64,000 nucleotides of DNA from Ectopseudomonas mendocina (GCF_007049795.1 NZ_SCFY01000014.1:62001-126000); one strand, 5' to 3'; shown: positions 27,898 through 36,430, counted from the stretch's first letter. Made by a program: numbers and translations. Notes: generated by a model not told the origin, from the letters alone.

Positions 27898-28692
27898 ATG
27901 AGCGAAAACCCAGCCCCGGAGGCGCAAGCCGCCGACGCAGTCGCAGGCGAGACGCCCGCCGCGCCGCATCCCTGGACTGACCTGCCAGCCGAGCAGTTCA
28001 GCCTGCTGCGCCTGGCGCCACTGCCGGTCGACCGGGAGACCGGGCCGCGACCGCTACGCTTCGTTCAGCTCGGCCGCGTGGAGCGCCACACCAAGGATCT
28101 GAGCCTGCTGCGCCTGACCATCCAGGTGCCAGGCCAACGCCTGCATCGGCAGAACAACCTGCTGGAAGTCTGGGCCGATCATCAGCGCAAGGAGGTTCGC
28201 TTCGGCCCGGACAAGGGCCTCAGCGTGGAGCCCGCCAACCGCGGCCTGGGGCGTTTTCTCATGGCCCAAGGCATCGCCTGGGCACGCAAGCAATACGCGC
28301 ACTATCAGGTCGAGGGCGGCGCCCTGCCGACCAAGGACAACTTCAACGAAGCCGCCCGCGCCCGTCGTGACCACGCGCTGAAGGCGCAGGGCTTCACCAT
28401 CGAGTACAGTGACCCGTTGCAGCTCAAGCCTTTCTACAGCGCACCGCGGGTCAGCTCGCTGCATGGCGACTGGCATGCCGAAAAGGTGCAGATCATCGAG
28501 CTACTGGATGCTGCCGCGATGCTGCAACAGGCCGATCAGACGCTGCAGGAGCAGGACGTCAAACTGCGCAAACTGGAGGATCGGCTCGAACGCCTAAAGC
28601 GCGAGGACAGCGGCCTGCGCTTCACCATCACCTGCCTGGTGGCGTTCAGCCTGTTTCAGGCCGGCCTGCTGATCTGGATCGCCACACGCTAG
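27898..28692 (+). CDS. Membrane-anchored protein with GNAT-like domain and coiled coil
   Basis: The protein has 264 residues. After a disordered, Pro/Ala-rich N-terminus (1-35), residues about 50-195 contain NRGLGRFLMAQGIAWARKQ followed by NFNEAARARRDHALKAQGFTIEY. This order (R-G-x-G-x-x-L loop, helix, then N-x-x-A...GF) resembles the acetyl-CoA-binding half of GNAT N-acyltransferases. Residues about 205-245 are a heptad-rich coiled coil (QADQTLQEQDVKLRKLEDRL), and a C-terminal membrane helix follows (LVAFSLFQAGLLIWIA). The GNAT suggestion is my inference from pattern only. No name is recognised. Confidence 0.7.
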   Translation: MSENPAPEAQAADAVAGETPAAPHPWTDLPAEQFSLLRLAPLPVDRETGPRPLRFVQLGRVERHTKDLSLLRLTIQVPGQRLHRQNNLLEVWADHQRKEVRFGPDKGLSVEPANRGLGRFLMAQGIAWARKQYAHYQVEGGALPTKDNFNEAARARRDHALKAQGFTIEYSDPLQLKPFYSAPRVSSLHGDWHAEKVQIIELLDAAAMLQQADQTLQEQDVKLRKLEDRLERLKREDSGLRFTITCLVAFSLFQAGLLIWIATR

Positions 28693-28798
28693 TGGCCCTT
28701 GGCGCACCCTACGCCGCCCATCACGCTGTTCTTAATAGGTGCCCTACCGATGGGCCGTGTGATCGCTAACCCAGCAACAGCACCCCGAAATACAGGCG

Positions 28799-28824
28799 AA
28801 AAAAAGCCCGCAGTGTGAGCGGGC
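28799..28824 (-). terminator. Rho-independent terminator of hiuH
   Basis: Read on the minus strand, GCCCGC and GCGGGC pair around a 7-base loop and are followed by seven T. It lies 67 bp past the hiuH stop codon. Confidence 0.85.
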
Positions 28825-28890
28825 GTAAGGACTCAAACGAGTCTGAGGGTGACAAGCATTCGTCTGGCAGGCAGCAGGCCTGCCAGTCAC

Positions 28891-29244
28891 TCAGCTACCG
28901 CGGTAGGTGGAGTAGCTGTAAGGGGAAATCAGCAGCGGCACGTGGTAATGCTCCTGGCCGGCATCGATGCCGAAACGCAGGACGACCACGTCGAGGAAGG
29001 CCGTATCAGGCAGTTTCACGCCACGGGCGCGGTAGTAGTCGCCGGCGTGGAAGTGCAGCTGGTAGACGCCCGTGCGGTAGTCATCACCCTGCAAAACCGG
29101 CGCATCGCAACGGCCGTCGTGGTTGGTGGTAACGCTGTTGATCAGTTCCAGCTGCGCGCCTTCGACGCGATACAGCTCGACCTTGATGTCACTCCCTGGG
29201 CAGCCGTGTGCGGCATCCAGTACATGTGTAGTCAAACGTCCCAT
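28891..29244 (-). CDS. hiuH: 5-hydroxyisourate hydrolase
   Basis: The protein has 117 residues, a transthyretin-like fold. The N-terminal GRLTTHVLDAAHG segment with catalytic His7 and the invariant C-terminal YRGS are both present, which separates it from true transthyretin. Known role: hydrolyses 5-hydroxyisourate, the product of urate oxidation, to OHCU. It is transcribed divergently from puuE-uraD-allA-puuD with a shared control region of 402 bp containing two TTGTRYACAA palindromes. Confidence 0.95.
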   Translation of the reverse strand: MGRLTTHVLDAAHGCPGSDIKVELYRVEGAQLELINSVTTNHDGRCDAPVLQGDDYRTGVYQLHFHAGDYYRARGVKLPDTAFLDVVVLRFGIDAGQEHYHVPLLISPYSYSTYRGS

Positions 29245-29381
29245 GGGTCTCGGATGCCCGCGGCGCCTGGCGCCCTACGAACACCACACCTCCTCTACTC
29301 TGTTGAAATCGGCTCGTCGCAATGCTCCGACGCAATCGCAGGATAGCATGCAGGTCGAATATAAAACACTTTACTCGTAAA

Positions 29382-29391
29382 TTGTACACAA
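29382..29391. promoter_or_regulatory. Candidate operator TTGTACACAA (hiuH side)
   Basis: One of four related palindromes in the purine/glyoxylate block. It lies 138 bp before hiuH, in an AT-rich context typical of GntR/FadR-type regulator sites. Confidence 0.55.
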
Positions 29392-29562
29392 TAATTCCAA
29401 TGCAGGCGCTGTCGGCGCACCAAACAGGCTCATCGCCCACATCGACGCACACCAGCAACTACGCCATCGGCCGCATGAATTACTGACCAGTGCGGCAATT
29501 TTCCAGGCGAGACGCACACTGAATAAAATGATGAAAAGTCGATTTACAAACGGCAACTAACT

Positions 29563-29572
29563 TTGTATACAA
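29563..29572. promoter_or_regulatory. Candidate operator TTGTATACAA (puuE side)
   Basis: A perfect 10-bp palindrome extended by ATT on the right, 75 bp before the puuE start codon. Confidence 0.6.
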
Positions 29573-29646
29573 TTAGTCATCCCGGTCGCGTAGCCGTCGA
29601 TTTCCCGGCACGCAGTGACCGCAACGCTCCAGATAGGAAGACTGCA

Positions 29647-30588
29647 GTGAACGCTGATTACCCACGCGATCTGATCGGCTACGGCGCCAACCCGCCTCAC
29701 CCGCACTGGCCAGGTGATGCCCGTATTGCCCTGTCCTTCGTGCTCAATTACGAAGAAGGCGGCGAGCGCAACATTCTTCACGGGGACAAGGAATCCGAGG
29801 CATTCCTCTCCGAGATGGTCGCCGCTCAGCCGCTGCAGGGCCAGCGCAACCTGTGCATGGAGTCGCTCTACGAGTACGGCAGCCGCACCGGCGTCTGGCG
29901 CCTGCTCAACCTGTTCAAGCAACACGACATTCCACTGACCATCTTCGCCGTGGCCATGGCCGCCCAGCGTCACCCGGACGTGATTCGCGAAATGGTCGCT
30001 GCCGGGCATGAGATCTGCAGCCACGGCTATCGCTGGATCGACTACCAGAACATGGACGAAGCCACCGAGCGCGAGCACATGCTCGAGGCCATTCGCATTC
30101 TCACCGAACTGAGCGGCGAACGTCCGCTGGGCTGGTACACCGGTCGTCTGGGCCCGAACACCCGGCGCCTCGTGCGCGAGGAAGGCGGTTTCCTCTACGA
30201 CTCCGACACCTACGATGACGACCTGCCCTACTGGGACCCGGCCAGCACCGCAGAGAGGCCGCACCTGGTAATCCCTTACACCCTCGACACCAACGACATG
30301 CGCTTCACCCAGGTGCAGGGCTTCAACAAGGGCGACGACTTCTTCGAATACCTCAAGGATGCCTTCGACGTGCTCTACGCCGAAGGCGAAGCCGGTGCGC
30401 CGAAGATGCTGTCGATCGGCATGCATTGCCGCCTGCTCGGTCGCCCGGCCCGCTTGGCCTCGCTGGCACGCTTCATCGAGTACGTGAAGCGCCACGACAA
30501 GGTCTGGTGCGCCCGCCGCGTCGACATCGCCAAGCACTGGCATGCCACCCACCCCTTCAGCGCGACCGAAAAAGAGAGCCGCCCATGA
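29647..30588 (+). CDS. puuE: Allantoinase PuuE (polysaccharide-deacetylase fold)
   Basis: The protein has 313 residues. I chose GTG 29647 (VNADYPRDLIGYGANPPHP) since AGGAAG lies 7 bases upstream and relatives start at this NADYPRDL segment; an ATG-like start at 29563 would fall in the operator. The NodB/polysaccharide deacetylase fold is seen in RIALSFVLNYEEGGE, AAGHEICSHGYRWIDYQ, GWYTGRLGPNTRRL and the C-terminal IGMHCRLLGRPARL. Known role: metal-independent allantoinase opening (S)-allantoin to allantoate. It overlaps uraD by 4 bp (ATGA). Confidence 0.93.
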   Translation: MNADYPRDLIGYGANPPHPHWPGDARIALSFVLNYEEGGERNILHGDKESEAFLSEMVAAQPLQGQRNLCMESLYEYGSRTGVWRLLNLFKQHDIPLTIFAVAMAAQRHPDVIREMVAAGHEICSHGYRWIDYQNMDEATEREHMLEAIRILTELSGERPLGWYTGRLGPNTRRLVREEGGFLYDSDTYDDDLPYWDPASTAERPHLVIPYTLDTNDMRFTQVQGFNKGDDFFEYLKDAFDVLYAEGEAGAPKMLSIGMHCRLLGRPARLASLARFIEYVKRHDKVWCARRVDIAKHWHATHPFSATEKESRP

Positions 30589-31100
30589 GCCGTTTCCAGA
30601 CCCTGACCCCTTCCCAGCTGAGCCGCGACGCGTTCGTCGCCGCCTTCGCCGACATCTACGAGCACTCGCCCTGGGTGGCCGAGAAAGCCTATGACCTCGG
30701 CCTGGATGCGTCGGTAGACGACATCGACGGCCTGCAGCAGCGTATGGCCGACATCCTTCTGTCCGCCAGTCATGAGGCGCAACTGGCGCTGATCAACGCT
30801 CACCCGGACTTGGCCGGCAAAGCCGCCGTACGCGGCGAACTGACCGCTTCCAGCACCGCCGAGCAATCCGGCGCCGGCATCCACGAGTGCACCGCCGAGG
30901 AGTTCGCTCGCTTCACCGAACTCAACGATGCCTACAAGGCCAAGTTCGGCTTCCCCTTCATCAAGGCCGTAAAGGGCAGCAACCGCCACCAGATCCTGGC
31001 CGCCTTCGAGGAACGTATTCACAACACGCCGGAGCAGGAATTCGCCACCGCCCTGGCCGAGATCAACAAGATCGCCCTCTTCCGCCTGCAGCAGCTTTGA
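30585..31100 (+). CDS. uraD: OHCU decarboxylase
   Basis: The protein has 171 residues from ATG 30585, overlapping puuE. The UraD hallmarks are in place: EHSPWVAEKAY, the catalytic-His segment LINAHPDLAGKAA, the SAEQ-type STAEQSGAG loop, and FGFPFIKAVKG, with NRHQILAAFEERI. Known role: decarboxylates 2-oxo-4-hydroxy-4-carboxy-5-ureidoimidazoline to (S)-allantoin. The next gene is allA; in P. aeruginosa an allantoicase gene stands between these two, but here only 69 bp separate them. Confidence 0.94.
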   Translation: MSRFQTLTPSQLSRDAFVAAFADIYEHSPWVAEKAYDLGLDASVDDIDGLQQRMADILLSASHEAQLALINAHPDLAGKAAVRGELTASSTAEQSGAGIHECTAEEFARFTELNDAYKAKFGFPFIKAVKGSNRHQILAAFEERIHNTPEQEFATALAEINKIALFRLQQL

Positions 31101-31169
31101 GCTTCGTCGGCGTATCAGTCCCGGCCCTCCATGCGGCCGGCTCATAACCAATGAATAAGTAGAACAGCC

Positions 31170-31673
31170 ATGCGTAGCCTGACCATCGAGCCCCTGAGCA
31201 AAGAAGCCTTCGCCCCTTTCGGTGACGTGATCGAAACCGACGGCAGCGACTTCTTCATGATCAACAACGGTTCCACCCGCCGCTATCACAAGCTGGCCAC
31301 CGTGGAGACCGCACAGCCGGAGGACAAAGCAATCATCAGCATCTTCAGTGCCGAGGCGCTGGAAATGCCGTTGACCATCCGCATGCTGGAACGCCATCCG
31401 CTGGGCAGCCAGGCTTTCATTCCGCTGCTCGGCAACCCCTTTCTGATCGTGGTCGCGCCAATTGGCGATGTACCTGTATCAGGGGCCGTCCGTGCCTTCC
31501 TCAGCAATGGCAGGCAGGGCATCAATTACCATCGCGGCGTCTGGCACCACCCGGTGCTGGCGATCGAAAAGCGGGATGACTTCCTGGTGGTTGATCGCAG
31601 TGGTTCCGGCAACAACTGCGATGAGCATTTCTTCAATGAGGACGAGCTTCTCCTCCTCAACCCCCACCAATAA
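31170..31673 (+). CDS. allA: Ureidoglycolate lyase
   Basis: The protein has 167 residues beginning MRSLTIEPLSKEAFAPFGDV, the standard opening. The cupin-like core shows MLERHPLGSQAFIPL, the active-site segment NYHRGVWHHPVLAI, and FLVVDRSG. Known role: splits ureidoglycolate to glyoxylate plus urea. It therefore supplies the glyoxylate used by gcl further on. The substrate must come from allantoicase, which is not encoded in the window. It is followed 45 bp later by puuD. Confidence 0.94.
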   Translation: MRSLTIEPLSKEAFAPFGDVIETDGSDFFMINNGSTRRYHKLATVETAQPEDKAIISIFSAEALEMPLTIRMLERHPLGSQAFIPLLGNPFLIVVAPIGDVPVSGAVRAFLSNGRQGINYHRGVWHHPVLAIEKRDDFLVVDRSGSGNNCDEHFFNEDELLLLNPHQ

Positions 31674-31718
31674 GAGAAGACCGGAGCCGGGTGCCGACTC
31701 CGGGGAGAGGTACGAATC

Positions 31719-33056
31719 GTGGAAGCACACTTCACCGAATGGCTAAACCTGGGCATCCGCTGGATCCATATGATCGTCGGCATCGCCTGGATCGGCGCAT
31801 CCTTCTATTTCGTCTGGCTGGAGAACAACCTCAACCGGAGCAACCCACGCGAGGGCCTGTCGGGCGACCTCTGGGCGATTCACGGCGGCGGTATCTACCA
31901 CCTGGAAAAGTACAAGCTGGCTCCGCCGAAAATGCCGGAGAACCTGCACTGGTTCAAATGGGAAGCCTACGCCACCTGGCTGTCGGGCGTCGCCCTGCTG
32001 CTGGTGGTTTATTACCTCAACCCGAGCCTATATCTGGTCAAGCCAGGCATCGACCTGGCGCCAGCAGCGGCCATCGCCATCGGCCTCGGCTCCATGGCAC
32101 TGAGCTATGTGATCTACCACTTCCTGTGCGATTCGCCGCTGGGCAAACGCCCGGCCCTGCTCGGCGCCGTGCTGTTCGTTCTGATCATCGCTGCCGCCTA
32201 CGGCTTCAGCCAGATTTTCAGCGGCCGCGCCGCGTACATCCATGTCGGCGCCATCATTGGCACCATCATGGTCGGCAACGTGTTCTTCACCATCATGCCG
32301 GCCCAGCGCGCACTGGTTAAGGCCATCGAGGAAAACACCACGCCGGACCCGACCCTGCCGGCCAAAGGCCTGCTGCGCTCGCGCCACAACAACTACTTCA
32401 CCCTGCCAGTGCTGTTCATCATGATCAGCAACCACTTCCCGAGCACCTACGGCAGCCAATACAACTGGCTGATCCTGGCAGGTATCGCGATTCTGGCCGT
32501 GCTGGTGCGTCACTACTTCAACACCCGCCACGACAGCAGCAAGTACGTTTGGACGCTGCCGGCCGCAGCGCTGGGCATGATCTGCCTGGCTTATGTCACC
32601 GGCCCGCAAACCAAGGCTGTCAGCGCACCGGCAACGACTCAAGCGCCGGCAATCAAGTACGCTCCCGTTCCGGCTACCGGCCGCCCTGGCAACCCCGTCA
32701 CTACCAGCGAGCCTGCTGCCGAGGAAACCCAGGCCAAAGCCGATGCAAGCGAGGAACCGTCAACTGCCGCTGACAGTACGACACCTGCCGCCAGCACCGA
32801 TTTCGCCCAGGTTGAAAGTGTGATCCACGAGCGCTGCACCGTATGCCACTCGGCGAGTCCGAGCAGCCCGATGTTCAGCGCCGCGCCGGCCGGCCTGATG
32901 CTCGATACGCCGCAGCAGATGAAGGCTCAGGCAGCGAAGATCCACGCGCAGACCGTAGCCACGCAGATCATGCCGCTGGGCAACATCACTCAGATGACCC
33001 AGGACGAACGTGACCTGATCGGCAGCTGGATCAGCAAAGGCGCTCAGATCAACTGA
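31719..33056 (+). CDS. puuD: Membrane urate oxidase PuuD with cytochrome c domain
   Basis: The protein has 445 residues from GTG 31719 with GAGAGG upstream. Residues 1-300 hold about eight membrane helices (IRWIHMIVGIAWIGASFYFVWLE opening; IGTIMVGNVFFTIMPAQRA), the urate hydroxylase domain. A Pro/Ala/Thr-rich linker of about 55 residues (300-355) leads to a periplasmic class I cytochrome c domain with CTVCH at 373-377 and distal Met probably in QIMPLGN. Known role: cofactor-independent replacement for UOX/HpxO, oxidising urate to 5-hydroxyisourate and passing electrons to the respiratory chain. The cytochrome depends on the ccm operon found at 51-58 kb. End of the puuE operon. Confidence 0.9.
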   Translation: MEAHFTEWLNLGIRWIHMIVGIAWIGASFYFVWLENNLNRSNPREGLSGDLWAIHGGGIYHLEKYKLAPPKMPENLHWFKWEAYATWLSGVALLLVVYYLNPSLYLVKPGIDLAPAAAIAIGLGSMALSYVIYHFLCDSPLGKRPALLGAVLFVLIIAAAYGFSQIFSGRAAYIHVGAIIGTIMVGNVFFTIMPAQRALVKAIEENTTPDPTLPAKGLLRSRHNNYFTLPVLFIMISNHFPSTYGSQYNWLILAGIAILAVLVRHYFNTRHDSSKYVWTLPAAALGMICLAYVTGPQTKAVSAPATTQAPAIKYAPVPATGRPGNPVTTSEPAAEETQAKADASEEPSTAADSTTPAASTDFAQVESVIHERCTVCHSASPSSPMFSAAPAGLMLDTPQQMKAQAAKIHAQTVATQIMPLGNITQMTQDERDLIGSWISKGAQIN

Positions 33057-33105
33057 TTGCCACACATGTCGCGTCCGTGACTCGGCGCGGCATCTTTTTA
33101 CACCC

Positions 33106-33148
33106 ATGAACCGCTGGCAGCGCGAGCTGACCGGCGGTTCATTTTTTG
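33106..33148 (+). terminator. Rho-independent terminator after puuD
   Basis: A 9-bp perfect stem (ATGAACCGC / GCGGTTCAT), 18-base loop and a run of T. Its T-run abuts the palindrome at 33146. Confidence 0.75.
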
Positions 33149-33155
33149 TGCACAA
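33146..33155. promoter_or_regulatory. Candidate operator TTGTGCACAA upstream of the purine permease
   Basis: A perfect 10-bp palindrome matching the sites at hiuH/puuE. A possible -10 element TATAGT lies about 45 bp downstream (near 33195). Confidence 0.55.
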
Positions 33156-33307
33156 TCTAAAAATAAATTGTTTTTAACAGTGTCCACAAATTGCTATAGT
33201 CGACAACATCCTGACCATTCGGACAATTTTTCGACTGATCGGAACAGAGGTGCCGTGAAGCCTCGTGTAAGCCCATGACCATATAAGAACAACTGGCAGG
33301 CTATGAC

Positions 33308-34810
33308 ATGACCACAGACAGCAATACCCAAGCCCAAGCTACGCCCGTCGGCAACAGCGACCCGATCTATCAGCTGGACGACACGCCAGCTTTCGCCCCA
33401 GCCATCTTCGCGGCGTTGCAGCATGTGCTGGCCAGCTTCGTCGGCATCATCACCCCTACCCTGATCGTCGGCAGTGCCCTGGGCCTCGGCGCCCATGTGC
33501 CCTATCTGGTCAGCATGGCGCTGTTTGTTTCCGGCCTCGGCACCTTCGTCCAGGCCAAACGCATCGGCCCAATCGGCTCTGGCCTGCTGTGTTTGCAGGG
33601 CACCAGTTTCGGCTTTCTCAGCGTGATTCTCAGCGCCGGCTTCATCGTCAAGGGGCGTGGCGCCAGCGAGGAAGAGATACTCGCCACGCTGTTCGGCATC
33701 TGCTTCTGTGCCGCCTTCGTCGAGATTGCCTTCAGTCAGTTCATCAACAAGCTGCGCAAAGTCATCACCCCGGTGGTGACCGGCACCATCATCTGCCTGA
33801 TGGGGCTGTCGCTGATCAAGGTGGGCATGACCGATCTGGCCGGCGGCTATGGCGCGCCGGATCTCGGCGCCCTGCACCATCTGGCCCTCGGTGGCCTGGT
33901 GCTGGGCACCATCGTCCTGCTCAACCGCGCCTCGTCACAGGTGCTGCGCCTTTCTGCGGTTATCATCGGCCTGACCCTGGGCTTCGCGGTGGCCTGGTTC
34001 ACCGGCCGGGTGGACTTCGCCAACATGGCCGAGGTACCGCTGATCAGCGTGCCGCAGCCATTCAAGTACGGTTTCGGATTCGACTGGATCGCCTTCGTGC
34101 CCATCGCCGTGATCTTCCTGATCACTCCACTGGAAACAGCAGGCGACCTGACCGCCAACTCGATCATCTCCAAGCAGCCGGTCAAAGGGCCGGTATACAT
34201 GCGCCGGATCAAATCAGGGGTGCTGGCCGACGGCTGCAACTCGGCAGTCGCCGCCATGTTCAACAGCTTGCCGATGACCACCTTCAGCCAGAACAACGGA
34301 GTGATTCAGCTCACGGGCGTAGCCAGCCGCCATGTGGGCTTCTACATCGCCGGCATCCTGGTGCTGCTGGGCCTGTTCCCGGTGGTCGGCGCGGTGTTGC
34401 AGATGATGCCCAAGCCCGTGCTCGGTGGCGCGACCCTGATCATGTTCGGCACCGTTGCGGTGGCCGGCATCAAGATTCTCAGCGAAGCCGGCCTGCACCG
34501 CCGCAACGTGCTGATCGTGGCCATTTCCCTGGGCCTCGGCCTGGGCATGGCCGGCGTACCGGACGTGCTCTCGCACATGCCGGACGTACTGAAGAATATC
34601 TTCGGCTCGCCCATCACCATCGGCGCCTTCAGTGCCATCGCGCTGAACATCTTCCTGCCCGACGAGAACCACGAAGTTGAGGAAGACGACTACGACCCCG
34701 AGGCGCACCTGCACACCGTGCTGCAGAACCGCCCGGACGATGTAGCCAGCGACGACGACAGCTTCAAGACGCTCAGCCGCGACTTCGACCCGGCCGCCCG
34801 ACCTAGCTGA
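33308..34810 (+). CDS. NCS2-family purine (xanthine/urate) permease
   Basis: The protein has 500 residues with about 14 membrane segments. The NCS2 signature SQNNGVIQLTGVASR is intact (Q-N-x-G-x-x-x-x-T), as is the TP-type loop ITPLETAGDLTANS with the conserved glutamate. These features point to uric acid/xanthine rather than uracil transport. The acidic C-terminal tail (EVEEDDYDPEAH) is cytoplasmic. The context between puuD and a Tsx-type porin supports purine uptake; P. aeruginosa has a like gene at this place (PA1519, from memory). It has its own promoter region with an operator-like palindrome. Confidence 0.9.
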   Translation: MTTDSNTQAQATPVGNSDPIYQLDDTPAFAPAIFAALQHVLASFVGIITPTLIVGSALGLGAHVPYLVSMALFVSGLGTFVQAKRIGPIGSGLLCLQGTSFGFLSVILSAGFIVKGRGASEEEILATLFGICFCAAFVEIAFSQFINKLRKVITPVVTGTIICLMGLSLIKVGMTDLAGGYGAPDLGALHHLALGGLVLGTIVLLNRASSQVLRLSAVIIGLTLGFAVAWFTGRVDFANMAEVPLISVPQPFKYGFGFDWIAFVPIAVIFLITPLETAGDLTANSIISKQPVKGPVYMRRIKSGVLADGCNSAVAAMFNSLPMTTFSQNNGVIQLTGVASRHVGFYIAGILVLLGLFPVVGAVLQMMPKPVLGGATLIMFGTVAVAGIKILSEAGLHRRNVLIVAISLGLGLGMAGVPDVLSHMPDVLKNIFGSPITIGAFSAIALNIFLPDENHEVEEDDYDPEAHLHTVLQNRPDDVASDDDSFKTLSRDFDPAARPS

Positions 34811-34886
34811 TCCCTGACTTAGAACCAACTCCCGGCGGCACACTGTCGGGAGACGCACGCTTGCACGCCAACAATAAGGAAAACCG

Positions 34887-35747
34887 ATGAAACTCAAGCA
34901 TCTGCCCCACTGCCTCGCCCTGTCAGCCGGACTGTTCTCCGGCCAGCAAGCACTCGCTGGCGACCTGCTCTACTGGCAGGACAACAGCCTGTCCTACCTG
35001 TACGGCGAGAACTTCCAGCGCATGAACTTCAACGGCGAAGAACAGCGCACCCAGACCACCTTCACCTTCGAGCACGCCAGCGGCTGGGCCTGGGGCGACA
35101 TCTTCTACTTTCTCGACTACATCCGCGCAGACAACGTGCAGACGCGCGGCAGCTTCGACAACGGCAGCTTCCGTCAGCACGACAAGGATTCCTTCTACTA
35201 CATGGAGTTCTCCCCGCGCGTCAGCCTGAGCTGGCTGACCGGACAGAAGCTGGCCGCCGGTCCGATCAAGGACGTCTTCGCTGCCTTCACCTATGAGAAA
35301 GGCAACGGTGGCCCTGGCCCCGAGAGCTACCTCTACGGTATTGGCTTGGACTGGGAAGTACCCGGCTTCACCTACTTCAAGACCAACCTGTATCAGGTGA
35401 AGATCAACAACCACACCTTCTTCGCCGACAGCAATAGCAACGGCTACGCGACCCAGCTGACCGTCAGCGCGGCATACCCGTTCAGCCTGGGTGACCAGGA
35501 TTTCGTCGTCGACGGCTTCCTCGACTGGCGTTCGCCGTCGCGTGATGCCGGCACCCAGACCTCGGTAGGCTCCTCGATCCAGGTCAAGTGGGATGCGGGC
35601 AAGGCACTGTTCGGCAAGGAGCGTCAGCTCTACGTGGGCACGGAGATCAACATGTGGCGCGCCAAGTACGGCGTGAAGCCGGTGGACGGGTCGGATGATC
35701 GCTTCGACCAGACCGCCGTGCAGGCATTGGTCAAGTATCACTTCTGA
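34887..35747 (+). CDS. Tsx/OmpK-type outer membrane channel
   Basis: The protein has 286 residues. A 24-residue signal peptide ends AGQQALA-type (SGQQALA/GDLLYW). The mature protein is rich in aromatic-terminated beta strands and ends in F (VQALVKYHF), the outer-membrane barrel signal. Segments such as GWAWGDIFYFLDYI and EINMWRAKYGV match the nucleoside-specific Tsx/OmpK family. It lies 76 bp after the purine permease, which suggests it lets purines or nucleosides across the outer membrane. A terminator-like hairpin follows at 35798. Confidence 0.85.
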   Translation: MKLKHLPHCLALSAGLFSGQQALAGDLLYWQDNSLSYLYGENFQRMNFNGEEQRTQTTFTFEHASGWAWGDIFYFLDYIRADNVQTRGSFDNGSFRQHDKDSFYYMEFSPRVSLSWLTGQKLAAGPIKDVFAAFTYEKGNGGPGPESYLYGIGLDWEVPGFTYFKTNLYQVKINNHTFFADSNSNGYATQLTVSAAYPFSLGDQDFVVDGFLDWRSPSRDAGTQTSVGSSIQVKWDAGKALFGKERQLYVGTEINMWRAKYGVKPVDGSDDRFDQTAVQALVKYHF

Positions 35748-35797
35748 TCACGGCCGCAACGAACTTGGCTGACGTCGGGTAGGGACGGCGGCCGGGT

Positions 35798-35836
35798 AAA
35801 AGGGGGATGGCGTTCGCGCCCTTCCCCCTTTTTCTT
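35798..35836 (+). terminator. Terminator hairpin of the porin gene
   Basis: AAAAGGGGGA pairs with TCCCCCTTTT around an irregular upper stem, followed by TTTTTCTT. The group II intron fragment begins at the next base. Confidence 0.75.
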
Positions 35837-36106
35837 GTGCGCCCAGCATGGGCGCACTCCTGCGGGTGCAAGTCCCGCCGTAAGTTGATCACAGCGAACG
35901 AAGTGAAGCGCAACTGCGTGAGGGTGACCGAGCGTGGGGAAGAAGCGTGGAGCGTAATCTGCGAGCCAATGAACAAGAACCGGATAAAAGACGCTATGGA
36001 GCAGGGCGAGCGGGCAATGAACCGCAAAGCTCTGGTGATCAAGGCGAAGTGGCGTAGATCCGGCGGTTGTGCAGAGAAGGAGTGCGTTCTTACCTGGGGA
36101 GATCTC
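35837..36106 (+). mobile_element. 5' fragment of a group II intron (IIC-like), no maturase
   Basis: The sequence opens GTGCGCCCAGCATGGGCGCA and continues CTCCTGCGGGTGCAAGTCCC, the classic 5' start and early domain I of bacterial group II introns, and runs to TTACCTGGGGAGATC near 36091-36105. After that the sequence becomes a binding-protein gene, so the maturase ORF, domain V (no AGTCGCACG-type helix seen) and the 3' end are missing. It starts exactly after the T-run of a terminator hairpin, the known target preference of class C introns. It cannot splice or move. Confidence 0.8.
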
Positions 36107-36344
36107 GCCGCGCTGCAGGGCCGGCAACAACTGATCCACCGGCAACGCCTTGTAGCTCAGACTAACCCCGTTATCGACGGCGAAGGCATCCAGCACCTCA
36201 CGAGCAAAGCCACGGTACTGACCTTCGCCATCGAGGCTGTAGTGCGGGGCGAATGGCAGGTCCTCGACGCCAACCTCGTAGGTGCGCCAGGGCAGCGGGC
36301 GTCAGCAGAATGGTGGAAAACAGGCACAGTCGTACGGGCTGCAT
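36104..36344 (-). pseudogene. Remnant of a periplasmic substrate-binding protein (SBP_bac_3 type)
   Basis: ATG 36344 has a strong AAGGAGG ribosome site and a signal peptide MQPVRLCLFSTILLTPAALA. The frame then shifts near 36287: the other frame reads RTYEVGVEDLPFAPHYSLDG, QYRGFAREVLDAFAVDNGV and SLSYKALPVDQLLPALQRGEI, typical of the first lobe of solute-binding family 3. The gene breaks off where the group II intron fragment ends. About 80 of the usual 240 or more residues remain. It is a double-lesion pseudogene: frameshift plus 3' loss. Confidence 0.8.
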
Positions 36345-36430
36345 TGAGAGCCTCCTTATTGTTGTTTTGAGATTGCGGTGAGGGCTTAGTGTCGCGTCAG
36401 GCATAAGATGCCGGTCAGGCGCAGACCTGA

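Larger units (their letters stand above)
29245..29646. other. Divergent control region hiuH / puuE
   Basis: This is 402 bp without a credible gene, AT-rich in its right half. It holds two copies of the purine-block palindrome (29382-29391 and 29563-29572). Promoters for both directions should be here; no unambiguous -35/-10 pair was found. Confidence 0.7.

Noticed and set aside
29371-29556. 61-residue minus-strand open frame between hiuH and puuE
   Set aside because: It covers the AT-rich control region with operator-like palindromes and has no protein-like features beyond a hydrophobic start.
35807-36370. 187-residue plus-strand open frame over the intron stump
   Set aside because: It runs through structured intron RNA and then antisense to the binding-protein remnant; no maturase motif (YADD) is present.
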